Notes: a model not told the origin generated them from the sequence alone. 64,000 nt of DNA from Flavobacteriaceae bacterium (GCA_014075215.1 CP046177.1:2728501-2792500), one strand, 5' to 3'. Shown: positions 27,780 through 38,482, counted from the stretch's first letter. Made by a program: numbers and translations.

Positions 27780-27946
27780 ATATTGTTGAAAGTTGAAAAG
27801 TGTAAAAGTTGAGTCGGATAATGAACTACCAGATTACTAAAATTTTTGCTAGCCTCAGTTTTTTTATTGCAAACTACTCCAATTCGTTGTAACAATTTTA
27901 TATTTTATTCGTCATAGCTATACATTAATCAACAACAATTGTATCC

Positions 27947-28843
27947 TTGAAAACCATTCTATCTCTTAAAAATATCGATAAAAAATACGGGCAGATTCAT
28001 GCGGTAAACAATTTGTCTTTTGATATACATAAGGGGAATGTTTATGGAATTTTAGGACCTAATGGCAGCGGAAAGTCCACCACTTTGGGAATCATCCTAA
28101 ATGTTGTCAATAAAACTTCAGGAGCGTTTAGTTGGTTTAACGGAAACCTTTCTACACATGATGCACTAAAAAAAGTAGGAGCAATTATAGAAAGACCAAA
28201 CTTCTATCCTTATATGACGGCCTGGCAGAATTTAGCATTGATCTGTATCATAAAAGGTATTTCTACGGAAAACATTGATGAAAAGCTGAAAACGGTAAAT
28301 CTGTATGAAAGAAGGTTTAGTAAATTTAAAACCTTTTCACTGGGAATGAAACAACGTTTAGCCATTGCTTCCGCTTTACTGAACGATCCTGAAATTTTAA
28401 TTTTAGATGAGCCTACCAATGGTCTGGACCCACAGGGAATCCACGAAATCAGAAGTATCATAAAACATATTGCGGGTACGGGAACTACCATTTTACTAGC
28501 CTCTCATCTGTTAGATGAAGTAGAAAAAGTATGCAGTCATGTCGTTGTTTTGGAAAAAGGAGTCAAACTATACAGCGGCTTAGTGGAAGAAATGACCGCT
28601 TCCAAAGGTTTATTGGAAGTAAAAGTTGACGGAGATGATACCGCGCTTATATCTCTCCTGGAAAACCACACCGGTATAGCCTCCGTAAAAAAAGAAGAAG
28701 CTATCATTATAGCTACTTTAAAAGATACGATTTCTGCTTCCGAAATAAATTCGTTTTTATTTGCCAATGGTATTGCAGTATCGCATCTCGTAAAACGCAA
28801 ACCCAGTTTGGAACAACAATTTTTAAATCTGACCGGCAAGTAA
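27947..28843 (+). CDS. ABC transporter ATPase subunit (ABC-2 type)
   Basis: 298 residues with TTG start (MKTILSLKNIDKKYGQI). Walker A GPNGSGKSTTLGII, signature FSLGMKQRLAIASAL, Walker B ILILDEPTNGLDPQG, switch LLASHLLDEV, plus a ~80-residue C-terminal domain of the kind found in drug or lantibiotic-immunity ATPases. The permease gene starts 34 bases downstream, so the two form one transporter. Confidence 0.94.
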   Translation: MKTILSLKNIDKKYGQIHAVNNLSFDIHKGNVYGILGPNGSGKSTTLGIILNVVNKTSGAFSWFNGNLSTHDALKKVGAIIERPNFYPYMTAWQNLALICIIKGISTENIDEKLKTVNLYERRFSKFKTFSLGMKQRLAIASALLNDPEILILDEPTNGLDPQGIHEIRSIIKHIAGTGTTILLASHLLDEVEKVCSHVVVLEKGVKLYSGLVEEMTASKGLLEVKVDGDDTALISLLENHTGIASVKKEEAIIIATLKDTISASEINSFLFANGIAVSHLVKRKPSLEQQFLNLTGK

Positions 28844-28877
28844 TCAATTAAAGTTCGGCATATAAAAAAATAACCTC

Positions 28878-29723
28878 ATGATAAGACTGCTCACCATAGA
28901 ATTTCATAAGTTAAAATACAATAAAGCCAGTAAAATACTATCCATTATCTATTTTGGCCTGCTGACTTCCATTGCATTAATTGCAGCCATCAAATTTGAT
29001 ATTGGCGTTATTCAATTTCACCTGGCAGATGCGGGGATTTTTAATTTTCCCTATATATGGCATTTTAACACCTATATGGCTGCCGTCTTAAAATTCTTTT
29101 TGCTTTTGGTGATTGTATCTATGATGTCAAATGAATATAGTTATAAAACGCTGAAGCAAAACCTTATTGACGGTTTGAGTAAAAAAGAATTTATTCTCTC
29201 TAAGTTTTATACGGTGATTGTTTTTGCAGCCATTTCTACCCTATTTATTTTAGTAGTGTCTTTAATTCTTGGGCTCATCTATTCCGATTACACTGAAATA
29301 AGCATTATCTTTTCCGATTTGGAATATTTATTCGCATTCTTTGTAAAGTTAGTTGGCTTTTTCTCTTTTGGATTGTTCTTCGGAATATTAATAAAAAGAT
29401 CTGCCTTTGCCGTAGGTGCTATGGTGATTTGGTTTATTATAGAAAATATCATACGAGGGGTCTTATTCTGGAATTTTAGAGAGCTGGAACACAGAGTGGA
29501 AAATGTCAATGCTATTATGCAATTTCTGCCTTTTGAATCTATGGCTAATCTAATAAAAGAACCTTTTACAAGACTAGGTGCCGTAAAAACAGTAGCTAAT
29601 CAGGTAGGAGAAACCTTTAACAAAAGTTATGATGTTAGTTTTTCCAGTATTGCCATTGTATCGGCTTGGACTTTTCTGTTTATCTATTGGTCTTATATTT
29701 TACTGAAAAAGAGAGATTTATAA
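28878..29723 (+). CDS. ABC-2 type permease subunit
   Basis: 281 residues with about six hydrophobic helices (ILSIIYFGLLTSIALIAAI; FLLLVIVSMMSNEYSYKTLKQNLIDGLSK; VFAAISTLFILVVSLILGLI; VGFFSFGLFFGILI; AVGAMVIWFIIE; WTFLFIYWSYIL). The cytoplasmic loop EYSYKTLKQNLIDGLSKKEF is the usual coupling region of ABC-2 permeases. It pairs with the preceding ATPase; the cargo is unknown. Confidence 0.9.
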   Translation: MIRLLTIEFHKLKYNKASKILSIIYFGLLTSIALIAAIKFDIGVIQFHLADAGIFNFPYIWHFNTYMAAVLKFFLLLVIVSMMSNEYSYKTLKQNLIDGLSKKEFILSKFYTVIVFAAISTLFILVVSLILGLIYSDYTEISIIFSDLEYLFAFFVKLVGFFSFGLFFGILIKRSAFAVGAMVIWFIIENIIRGVLFWNFRELEHRVENVNAIMQFLPFESMANLIKEPFTRLGAVKTVANQVGETFNKSYDVSFSSIAIVSAWTFLFIYWSYILLKKRDL

Positions 29724-29869
29724 TATTTCTACCCATATAGAAATTCAAAAATTATAGTACGGATCAACTGAGTACTAATTAGAGATTTATGATTAGTACT
29801 CATACAAACAAGAGCCCTTTGCAAAATAGAACTACTGTTAAAAAATAAGGAAATACCGTACTTTTTAGA

Positions 29870-29877
29870 TATATTTG
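29870..29877 (+). promoter_or_regulatory. -7 box TATATTTG
   Basis: Consensus TAnnTTTG located 28 bases before the ATG of the large T9SS protein; the -33 element is not evident. Confidence 0.5.
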
Positions 29878-29905
29878 ACGTTTATAGTCTCAAACCTTAA
29901 TTAGT

Positions 29906-32900
29906 ATGAAGAAGGTAGTATTACTCCCCTTTATATTTTTTTCTTTACATTTTTATGCACAGAAAGAAGCCAATTTTTGGTATTTTGGGCAAAATGCGGC
30001 GTTGGATTTTAATTCCGGAACGCCTGTTCCTGTTACGGGAAGCCAACTGAATACGGTAGAAGGCTGTTCTTCTTTTTCAGATGCTAACGGCAATTTATTG
30101 TTTTATGTAGGAGCACCTAATACAAATGCCCGCGATTTAACTATTTGGAACAGGAATAATCAACCCATGCCAAGAGGTACCGGACTAAGAGGCGATTCTT
30201 CAAGTTCTCAATCGGCGCTTACCATTCCGGCTTCGGGCAGACCTAATATTTATTACTTATTTACCGTAGGAACTTCCTTAACCGGTAGTGCCGGTACAGG
30301 TATTCCGGGTTTTTTTTACTATGAAATTGATATGACAGCCGACGGAGGGCTGGGAGACGTTACTGTTGGCCCTGTCAATTTATCTAATGGTTTGGATGCC
30401 AATTGGACGGAAAAGGTAACTGCTGTCAGAGCAGATGCCTGCAATACTTTTTGGGCAATATCACTGATAGGAAATACTTTTTATGCATACAGATTAGATA
30501 CAAGTGGTGTGGATGTTGCCAATCCGGTAACAAGTACCTTACCGGGATTTAGTGCCAATGACATAAGAGGGTATTTAAAAGTGTCTCCGGACGGCAGTAC
30601 ATTGGTAGCTGCAAACATGAATTCTGGAACCTATATCTTTCGGTTTGATGATGTAACAGGCAGGGTTACAAATTTTGAGAATCCGGCAGCGGCAAGCCAA
30701 TTAAGTGTGCTAGGGCAAAGTGGTTATGGAGTTGAATTTTCCCCAACAAGCAGAGTATTATATGTTTCTACAGGGAATTTTACTCCCGGATCAACAGAGC
30801 ATCTATATCAATTTGATTTAACTCAAACAAACATAGCCGATATTAACGCTTCAAGATATGAAGTTCACACCTATAATAACTCAAGAGGAGCTTTGCAATT
30901 GGGTCCGGATGGTAAAATTTACTGGACTAGTCATAATTCACGTAATATTAGTGTAGTCAATGCTCCTGATCAATTAGGTAGAGATTGCAATTATTCTCAT
31001 CAAACTGTAAATCTTGGAACAACCATGGCAAGTCAGGGGCTACCTCCTTTTTTATCGTCCTTATTATTGCCGGTAGATATTACGGATGATGCTACCGGAC
31101 AAACCGTTAATAACCAAACATTGCAATATTGTATTGGTGATACTAAAACATTGCTTCCCGGAACCGTTACCGGAACTAATATTTCCTATGAGTGGGCTTT
31201 TGATAATGGCACTTCTTCATCTGTCATATCTACAGATCCTTCATTAACACTCGCAGATATTGCACTTACAGATGCCGGTGACTATTCACTAACTATAAGA
31301 CTCACTGATGATTGTAGTAATCTTGTGGAATTAAACGGAGTGTTTACTATTGATGTTTTTGAACCTCCTGTAGCTATTGATTCCAGTTTGATTAATGACA
31401 TTCAGTTTTGCGATACGGATGGAGATGGCCTCCATATTTTTGATTTGTCTTCGATGAATACTACTATTTTAAACGGACAAGATCCTACGGTTTTTGAAGT
31501 CGTTTATTCAACTGTTTCTGATTTTTCCACATTGGTTTCTGATGCAGCTGCATATCAAAATTCAGCTCCTTTCAGCACTGATACCATATATATAAGATTG
31601 AGAAATAGCCGCGCTCCTAATGCTTGTTATGACGATGATTCTTTCACTCTTCAGGTTACCAGCGAACCGACCCCTGTTTCTCCTTCGGATTATGTGGTTT
31701 GTGATGTTGTCAATTCAGGGAGCAGTGATACTGACGGGATTTATCAAAGTTTTGATTTTTCGTCTAAAGATTCGGAAATCTTAGGCTCCTTGAGCAATAC
31801 TTTATATTCGGTGAGCTATCACCTCAGCCAGTCAGACGCACAAACAAACACCAATCCTATAGACAAAACAACACCCTATACCAATACCACCGCTTTTTCT
31901 CAGGAGATATTTGTTCGGGTAGATAATAACAACAATACCAATTGTAATGCTTTTACCCTTGCAGACCAAACAGCGAGCTTTAATTCGTTTTTTCTGGTGG
32001 TGGTACCACAACCCAAGGCGACCCTACCTGCCGATATTCCGGAATGCTCCACCACTGGCAGAGTGAACTTTGACCTGAATAGTTTAAAAGACAACGAAGT
32101 GTTAAACGGACAAGACCCCGGTGTTTTCAATGTTGTCTATTTCCCTACCCGGCAAGATGCCATTGACAATACCAATCCGCTACCTAACCCCTATCAAAAC
32201 CGTTCGGATTACAGTACTGAAACTATTTGGGTCAGAGTATTTCACACGATGTATCCAACCACTTGTAGTGATACAAACCAGACCATTACCAGCTTTCAAT
32301 TATTCGTTACACAAAACCCTGACGGGCTCATACAAACCCTTGCTGATGTAAGCCGGTGTGATACTGCCTCAGCAGGAGGCACCGATACCGACGGTATTAT
32401 CAATGATTTTATTACCCTGTCTTCCAAAGATGCTGAAATACTGGGAACGGATTTTTTTAACAGTGCCCTCTATACCGTATCCTATCATCTGACAGCTACG
32501 GATGCTACCAATGACACAAACCCTATTGATAAAATCAATCCCTATACCAATACGACTCCAAACGGTCAAACCATCTATGTACGAGTGGGGCACAATGACA
32601 ACCCCACAGCTTGTGTTGCCTATACCAATTTTGATCTGATAGTCCATCCTTTACCTGTAATCACCACTCCTGTGGACTTACGACAATGTGATGATGACAC
32701 CGATGGCTTTTCTGCTTTTAACCTTACAGAGGCCAACAGACTGCTATCTGCCGATTTTGCAAATGAAACCTTTGTGTACTATCCCACTATGGCAGATGCT
32801 CAGGCTAACACCAATGCCATTAACAATCCCACCGCTTTTACCAACAGAACCACCCCTACCGATACCCTATGGGTACGTATTAGCAATACTAACAACTGTC

Positions 32901-34984
32901 ATCGAATTGCTCAACTCAACTTAATAGTTTCCACAACAGGTATTCCTAACACCTTTGCACGAACATTTAACACCTGTGATGATTTCCTGCCTACCGATGG
33001 AATCAACGGTACTAATGACGATACCGACGGGGTGAGTGCTTTTGACTTTAGCTCGGTCAACAGTCAGGTAAGGGCCCTATTCCCTCCTACTCAACAGTTG
33101 ACCATTACCTACTACAGAAATGCTACAGATGCTTTGGCTGAAAATAATGCCGTCAGCGACATCAGCAACTATAGAAATATCGGCTATCCCAACTCCCAAC
33201 AAATATATATCAGGGTCGATAGTCAGTTAGACAATGCCTGTTTGGGATTTGGGCCTTATATCACCCTTACCGTAGACCCCATACCTGTGGCCAACACCAT
33301 ATCCGATTATGAACTGTGTGAAACACTCGATGACGGAGACGGTACCAATGGTATCATTCAAACTTTTGATCTGCAAAGTCAAACTCCCGGTATTCTCGCC
33401 TCACAAGACCCTGCCCGGTTCTCGGTAACCTATCATCAGAGTGCCGGCGATGCACGAACAGGCAGCAACCCTCTTGCCTCTCCTTATACCAACACCACAA
33501 GAGACAGACAAACCATATATGTCAGAGTAACTAATAACAACACAGGATGTTATAACCATCATTCCACTTTTGATATTGTCGTTACTCCCCTTCCCATAGC
33601 TAATTTTGTCAATGACCTGGAAATATGTGATGATAATACCGACGGTTCTGCAAGAAACGGTTTCTCACAATCAATCAATCTGGAAAGCCAAACGCCCGGT
33701 ATTCTCGCCTCACAAGACCCTGCCCGGTTCTCGGTAACCTATCACAGAAATCTCGCCGAAGCTCAAAGTGGCAGCAACCCGCAGATAAGTCCCTTTAGCA
33801 ATACCACTCCACATAGACAAACCATATATGTCAGAGTAGTGAGTTCCGTAACCGGATGTGCCAATGGAATCTCTAACTTTGATGTGGTGGTCAATCCCGA
33901 ACCGGTATTTACTCCCGTGTCCAATATCAGTATCTGTGATGATAATGCAGATGGTGATGATACCAACGGGTTTGTTCAGAATATTGACCTGCAAAGTGTT
34001 ATCCCCATGTTGTTGCTACATCCTACTGACCCGTCGGTCATACAAGACCCCGATGATTTTAATGTAACCTTTCATGCTTCTCAGGCACAGGCAAGTGCTG
34101 CAAGCAACCCGCTGCCAAATCCTTTTGCCAACACCGTAGCCAATATGCAAACCATATATGTGAGAATTGAAAATAAAACAACAGGGTGTATCAATGACGA
34201 TGCTTCTTTCAATGTCATTATAAACCCCTTACCTGACTTTAGGGTAAACTCTCCCCGGATTGTCTGTTTAAACGGCCCTCCCTTAACCCTCAGAGCAGAA
34301 AACCCTGCTGATACATATGACTATACGTGGACAGACCCTGTGGGAAATACCTCTTCGGGTAGTACTTTAACTGTAACCGCAGGAGGACACTATACCATAA
34401 CAGCAACCACTACTAACGGTACGAACTGCTCCAGAGTCAGAACCATACAGGTCAATGAATCCATCATCCCTACCATTACTCAAAATGACCTGACCATTGT
34501 AGATGATTCCGACAATAATTCCATTACCGTAAACCCTGACAATTTAGGAATTGGAGATTATCAGTATGCACTGGCTGACCAAAATAATCTTATCATTCGT
34601 GATTTCAAGGATGAGCCTTTTTTTGACAGGCTGCAAGGAGGGTTCTATAACCTGATAGTCAGAGATAAAAACGGCTGTGGACAGGCAGCAATATCACTAT
34701 CCATTATTGAGTTCCCTAAGTTCTTTACTCCTAATAATGACGGAATTAATGATACCTGGAGAGTAAAGGGAATCAATGCTGCGCTATTCCCTACAAATGC
34801 CATGTATATATTTAACAGGTATGGGAAAGTGGTCGCAACCATTTCAATAGACTCTCAGGGATGGAATGGAAATTATGGAGGAAAACCGCTCCCCTCAGAC
34901 GATTATTGGTTCTCTGTCAATCTTACGGATTCCAATGGAAATACCAGATTGAGAAAAGGAAATTTCTCCCTGATTAGAAAATAA
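29906..34984 (+). CDS. giant T9SS surface protein with nine ~100-residue repeats and a gliding-motility C-terminal domain
   Basis: 1692 residues with a signal peptide (MKKVVLLPFIFFSLHFYAQ). Residues ~20-390 look like a beta-propeller (ANFWYFGQNAALDF, GPDGKIYWTSHN). From ~490 to ~1440 there are nine repeats of the pattern x-C-D-x-DTDG...F-D-L...V-x-YH/Y...NPI...Y-x-NTT...Q-T-I-Y-V-R-V...C...F-x-L-x-V. An Ig-like region follows, then the TIGR04131-type end (FFTPNNDGINDTWRVKGI ... NRYGKVV ... WNGNYGGKPLPSDDYWF ... GNFSLIRK), which directs type B sorting through the T9SS. It is probably a cell-surface adhesin. Repeats 7 and 8 share a 50-bp identical stretch. Confidence 0.95.
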   Translation: MKKVVLLPFIFFSLHFYAQKEANFWYFGQNAALDFNSGTPVPVTGSQLNTVEGCSSFSDANGNLLFYVGAPNTNARDLTIWNRNNQPMPRGTGLRGDSSSSQSALTIPASGRPNIYYLFTVGTSLTGSAGTGIPGFFYYEIDMTADGGLGDVTVGPVNLSNGLDANWTEKVTAVRADACNTFWAISLIGNTFYAYRLDTSGVDVANPVTSTLPGFSANDIRGYLKVSPDGSTLVAANMNSGTYIFRFDDVTGRVTNFENPAAASQLSVLGQSGYGVEFSPTSRVLYVSTGNFTPGSTEHLYQFDLTQTNIADINASRYEVHTYNNSRGALQLGPDGKIYWTSHNSRNISVVNAPDQLGRDCNYSHQTVNLGTTMASQGLPPFLSSLLLPVDITDDATGQTVNNQTLQYCIGDTKTLLPGTVTGTNISYEWAFDNGTSSSVISTDPSLTLADIALTDAGDYSLTIRLTDDCSNLVELNGVFTIDVFEPPVAIDSSLINDIQFCDTDGDGLHIFDLSSMNTTILNGQDPTVFEVVYSTVSDFSTLVSDAAAYQNSAPFSTDTIYIRLRNSRAPNACYDDDSFTLQVTSEPTPVSPSDYVVCDVVNSGSSDTDGIYQSFDFSSKDSEILGSLSNTLYSVSYHLSQSDAQTNTNPIDKTTPYTNTTAFSQEIFVRVDNNNNTNCNAFTLADQTASFNSFFLVVVPQPKATLPADIPECSTTGRVNFDLNSLKDNEVLNGQDPGVFNVVYFPTRQDAIDNTNPLPNPYQNRSDYSTETIWVRVFHTMYPTTCSDTNQTITSFQLFVTQNPDGLIQTLADVSRCDTASAGGTDTDGIINDFITLSSKDAEILGTDFFNSALYTVSYHLTATDATNDTNPIDKINPYTNTTPNGQTIYVRVGHNDNPTACVAYTNFDLIVHPLPVITTPVDLRQCDDDTDGFSAFNLTEANRLLSADFANETFVYYPTMADAQANTNAINNPTAFTNRTTPTDTLWVRISNTNNCHRIAQLNLIVSTTGIPNTFARTFNTCDDFLPTDGINGTNDDTDGVSAFDFSSVNSQVRALFPPTQQLTITYYRNATDALAENNAVSDISNYRNIGYPNSQQIYIRVDSQLDNACLGFGPYITLTVDPIPVANTISDYELCETLDDGDGTNGIIQTFDLQSQTPGILASQDPARFSVTYHQSAGDARTGSNPLASPYTNTTRDRQTIYVRVTNNNTGCYNHHSTFDIVVTPLPIANFVNDLEICDDNTDGSARNGFSQSINLESQTPGILASQDPARFSVTYHRNLAEAQSGSNPQISPFSNTTPHRQTIYVRVVSSVTGCANGISNFDVVVNPEPVFTPVSNISICDDNADGDDTNGFVQNIDLQSVIPMLLLHPTDPSVIQDPDDFNVTFHASQAQASAASNPLPNPFANTVANMQTIYVRIENKTTGCINDDASFNVIINPLPDFRVNSPRIVCLNGPPLTLRAENPADTYDYTWTDPVGNTSSGSTLTVTAGGHYTITATTTNGTNCSRVRTIQVNESIIPTITQNDLTIVDDSDNNSITVNPDNLGIGDYQYALADQNNLIIRDFKDEPFFDRLQGGFYNLIVRDKNGCGQAAISLSIIEFPKFFTPNNDGINDTWRVKGINAALFPTNAMYIFNRYGKVVATISIDSQGWNGNYGGKPLPSDDYWFSVNLTDSNGNTRLRKGNFSLIRK
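33386..33744 (+). repeat. two identical 50-bp copies inside repeats 7 and 8 of the T9SS protein
   Basis: 33386-33435 and 33695-33744 are identical and both encode GILASQDPARFSVTYH. The spacing is 309 bases (103 codons), so unequal recombination between them keeps the frame and removes or adds one module. Confidence 0.95.
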
Positions 34985-34999
34985 GGAAGTGTTAGTGTT

Positions 35000-35034
35000 T
35001 TTGTAAGGTTTTTATTATGGTATCCGTATTTTTG
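35000..35034 (+). promoter_or_regulatory. uvrB promoter candidate
   Basis: TTTG (35000-35003) and TATTTTTG (35027-35034) with 23 bases between. The ATG at 35039 is only 5 bases after the -7 box, so the transcript would have almost no leader. Confidence 0.45.
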
Positions 35035-35038
35035 CTAC

Positions 35039-37027
35039 ATGCATTTTGAATTAGTATCAACATTTTCCCCGACCGGTGATCAGCCTCAAGCTATACAACA
35101 GTTATCAGAAGGTATTTTTAACGATGATAAGTTTCAGACTTTATTAGGAGTTACCGGATCAGGAAAAACATTTACTATTGCCAATGTGGTTGAGAAAGTC
35201 AACCGCCCTACTTTGGTTTTGGCACACAATAAAACATTAGCTGCACAATTATATTCGGAGTTCAAACAGTTCTTTCCAAATAATGCCATTGAGTACTTTG
35301 TTTCTTACTATGATTATTACCAGCCGGAAGCGTATATTCCTGTTACAGGAACTTATATAGAGAAAGACTTATCTATTAATGATGATATTGAACGACTTCG
35401 GTTAAGTACCACTTCTTCTCTACTCTCAGGTAGAAGAGATGTATTGGTTGTTGCCTCTGTTTCGTGTTTATATGGTATTGGAAACCCGGTAGAATTTAAA
35501 AAGAATGTCATTCCAATTGAAGTTGGGCAGCAAATTTCAAGGACAAAATTTCTTCATCAACTGGTAACCGGCTTGTATTCCAGAACAGATTTAGAAATAA
35601 AAAGCGGAAGTTTTAAAGTAAAAGGAGATGTCATTACCATCTTTCCTTCTTATGGTGAAAATGGATATCGAGTACATTTTTTTGGTGATGAAATTGAAGA
35701 GATAGAGTCTTTTGATATAGTTAATAATCAAATTATTGAAAAATTTAAAACCCTCACCATATACCCTGCAAATCTATTTGTAACCTCTCCGGATGTATTA
35801 CAAAATGCTATCCATTCGATTCAAAACGATTTGGTAAAACAATATGATTATTTCAAAGAAATCGGAAAACATTTGGAAGCAAAACGTTTAAAAGAACGAA
35901 CGGAGTTTGATTTGGAAATGATCCGCGAATTAGGTTATTGTTCGGGGATAGAAAATTATTCCAGGTATTTGGATGGCCGGGAAGCTGGTACAAGGCCTTT
36001 CTGCTTATTAGATTATTTTCCGGATGATTATTTAATGGTCATTGATGAAAGTCATGTAACCATTCCGCAAACACATGCGATGTATGGTGGAGACAGAAGC
36101 CGAAAAGAGAATTTGGTAGCATATGGATTTCGATTGCCTGCAGCCATGGATAACCGTCCATTGAAATTTGAAGAATTTGAAGCGTTGCAAAACCAAATCA
36201 TATATGTAAGTGCGACTCCGGCAGATTATGAATTAAAAAATACCGAAGGCCTTTTCGTAGAACAAGTTATACGTCCTACCGGCTTACTGGATCCTGAAAT
36301 TGAGGTTCGACCCAGTCTAAATCAAATCGACGATCTAGTTGAAGAAATTCAAATCAGAGTGGAGAAAGATGAACGAACCTTAGTAACTACTTTAACAAAA
36401 AGAATGGCAGAAGAGTTGACAAAGTATCTGACAAGAGTAGCTGTTCGTTGCAGGTATATTCATTCGGATGTAGATACCTTAGAACGTGTGGAGATTATGC
36501 AGGGTTTGCGTAAAGGTCTTTTTGATGTACTTATAGGTGTTAATTTATTAAGAGAAGGTTTAGATCTACCGGAGGTTTCTTTAGTGGCCATATTAGATGC
36601 TGACAAAGAAGGGTTTTTAAGAAGTCATCGTTCTTTGACACAGACTGTAGGAAGAGCAGCCAGAAATATAAATGGGTTAGCCATTATGTATGCCGATAAT
36701 ATTACAAAAAGTATGCAGTTGACGATTGATGAGACTCATCGTAGAAGGGAGAAGCAAATTGCTTATAATATTCAAAACAATATCACACCCAAGCCCATCC
36801 ATAAAAAAATAGGTGAAACGTTGACCGGTAAAGCAGTGTCTTCTTATCAGTATAACAATGCAATACAAAAAGCAGCAGAACAAGATGTAGTATATCTTTC
36901 TAAGATTGAAATAGAAAAATGCATTCGAGAAAAACGGAAGCAGATGGAAGCCGCAGCTAAAGATTTGGATTTTATTATTGCAGCAAAACTAAGAGATGAG
37001 ATAAAAGCTTTAAAAGAACACATATAA
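35039..37027 (+). CDS. uvrB: excinuclease ABC subunit UvrB
   Basis: 662 residues, full length. Walker A GVTGSGKTFTIANV, beta-hairpin VSYYDYYQPEAYIP that locks onto damaged DNA, helicase motifs (VIDESHVT, VSATPADYE, LLREGLDLPEVSLVAI, RAARN) and the C-terminal UVR domain AAAKDLDFIIAAKLRDEIKAL that contacts UvrC. It acts in nucleotide-excision repair with UvrA and UvrC, neither of which is in the window. Confidence 0.98.
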   Translation: MHFELVSTFSPTGDQPQAIQQLSEGIFNDDKFQTLLGVTGSGKTFTIANVVEKVNRPTLVLAHNKTLAAQLYSEFKQFFPNNAIEYFVSYYDYYQPEAYIPVTGTYIEKDLSINDDIERLRLSTTSSLLSGRRDVLVVASVSCLYGIGNPVEFKKNVIPIEVGQQISRTKFLHQLVTGLYSRTDLEIKSGSFKVKGDVITIFPSYGENGYRVHFFGDEIEEIESFDIVNNQIIEKFKTLTIYPANLFVTSPDVLQNAIHSIQNDLVKQYDYFKEIGKHLEAKRLKERTEFDLEMIRELGYCSGIENYSRYLDGREAGTRPFCLLDYFPDDYLMVIDESHVTIPQTHAMYGGDRSRKENLVAYGFRLPAAMDNRPLKFEEFEALQNQIIYVSATPADYELKNTEGLFVEQVIRPTGLLDPEIEVRPSLNQIDDLVEEIQIRVEKDERTLVTTLTKRMAEELTKYLTRVAVRCRYIHSDVDTLERVEIMQGLRKGLFDVLIGVNLLREGLDLPEVSLVAILDADKEGFLRSHRSLTQTVGRAARNINGLAIMYADNITKSMQLTIDETHRRREKQIAYNIQNNITPKPIHKKIGETLTGKAVSSYQYNNAIQKAAEQDVVYLSKIEIEKCIREKRKQMEAAAKDLDFIIAAKLRDEIKALKEHI

Positions 37028-37080
37028 TTTAGTATATTATCAATACGATCCCGGGTAGTTTAATAAATTACTTTTAATTT

Positions 37081-37240
37081 GAACTCGTTTAAACTTTTTG
37101 AATTTAAGCGAACATTAGAAGTTTTTAAGGCTGTTGAAGGCTTTTTTGAGTTGCATAGCAGCGCTACGGAAAGAAAAAAAGACAAAAACAGAGTGGAAAA
37201 CAACAATTTTTCAGCAAATTGAAAAAGTTTAAATGAGTTC
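37081..37240. repeat. 160-bp palindromic element A, copy 1
   Basis: The ends GAACTCGTTTAAACTTTTTG (left) and, inverted, GAACTCATTTAAACTTTTTC (right) are terminal inverted repeats. The core CATAGCAGCGCTACG is at 37154-37168. Copy 2 at 40037-40196, read reversed, is about 90% identical and the same length. No coding capacity; probably a MITE or palindromic RNA-level element. Confidence 0.85.
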
Positions 37241-37283
37241 TTTATATCATTTTGAATTTTTCACCAAATAATATTGTCAAAAG

Positions 37284-38363
37284 TTGAGTTCCTTTATTGA
37301 AATAATTCCCTTACTAGATGCCTTTTTTTCAGGGGGTAATGTTTTTGTGATAGCTTACGTACTCATTACAGGGATTCAAAAAAAGGCTCTTTTCAATATT
37401 ATAATTGCTATCACTTTGTTTACCTTTTTACTTGAGTTTATTTTTTCCTTTCTACATGTAAGCTCAGATTTTGATATAAACCTCAATTTTTATGCTATAG
37501 GGATTTTAATATTATTTAGTTATTCTCATTTTTTGATTTACAGGAAAGTGACATTAAAGTTCATATCTATATTGGTATTAAGTGTCGTAATACAACTTAT
37601 TTTTCTAATCCGTATTGAAACCATTTTCCACGAAAAAGAATTAACTATTGTAGTTCTTAACTCCGCTATTAGTATACTTATTTTGGTACTTACTCTTTTC
37701 AACCTTAGAGTGTATCAAAAGAAATTAAAAAATTGTTATTCCTCTGTCAAACAAAAAAACCTATACGGATTACGATTAATTGTATTTCTATTACTATTTT
37801 TTAATATACTATGGTTAATTGATGATACTACCTTTTTACTTATTGGAGAAAACAGTGTTTCCGATGTATTAGCAATTTTATCTTTATTCTATTCTTATTT
37901 CTCGGTACTATTTCTGTCTATATATGCGATTAAAAACCAATATGTACTGGATGAAATAAAAAAAGCATCGAAGGAGATAAAAGAATTAATTGTAAAAGAG
38001 AAAAATTTGCAAACACTACAAAACAAAGAGTTGTTCGAAAAACTTAAACAGCTTTTATTAAAGGAAAAGTTATATTTGAATCCAGACTTATCTTTGAATT
38101 ATCTAAGTAAAAAATTAGACTCTAAAGACAAAATAATTTCACATAACATTCATCATTTTTCGAATACTAATTTTTATAGTTTCATCAACCAGTACCGAAT
38201 TGAACATTTTAAAAAACTAATTTTTGATGATAAAAACATAAAAATGAGTATTGATGGGATTATTGAACTCTGTGGTTTCAAATCAAAATCTACTTTTTAC
38301 AGTCATTTTAGAAAAATTGAAAATACAACTCCTTTGGAATTCATTAAAAAATTAAAATACTGA
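37284..38363 (+). CDS. membrane-bound AraC-type regulator
   Basis: 359 residues (TTG start, start not certain). The first ~215 residues contain about seven hydrophobic helices (VFVIAYVLITGI, NIIIAITLFTFLLEFIFSFL, ISILVLSVVIQLIFLI, RLIVFLLLFFNILWLI). A coiled linker (KEIKELIVKEKNLQTLQN) leads to an HTH_18 domain: LSLNYLSKKLDSKDKIISHNI, SFINQYRIEHFKKLI, IIELCGFKSKSTFYSHFRKI..TPLEFIKKL. So a membrane signal is relayed directly to DNA. The SUMF1-like T9SS gene 120 bases downstream is a possible target. Confidence 0.88.
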   Translation: MSSFIEIIPLLDAFFSGGNVFVIAYVLITGIQKKALFNIIIAITLFTFLLEFIFSFLHVSSDFDINLNFYAIGILILFSYSHFLIYRKVTLKFISILVLSVVIQLIFLIRIETIFHEKELTIVVLNSAISILILVLTLFNLRVYQKKLKNCYSSVKQKNLYGLRLIVFLLLFFNILWLIDDTTFLLIGENSVSDVLAILSLFYSYFSVLFLSIYAIKNQYVLDEIKKASKEIKELIVKEKNLQTLQNKELFEKLKQLLLKEKLYLNPDLSLNYLSKKLDSKDKIISHNIHHFSNTNFYSFINQYRIEHFKKLIFDDKNIKMSIDGIIELCGFKSKSTFYSHFRKIENTTPLEFIKKLKY

Positions 38364-38482
38364 ATATTAATATTTTAATTATAGCAATAGTTTGTTTAGA
38401 AGCAAATGAACTAATATATCGGTAAAATTATTCCATTTTGAAATTACTTCAATTATAATTACAAAATCTAAAAACAATTATA

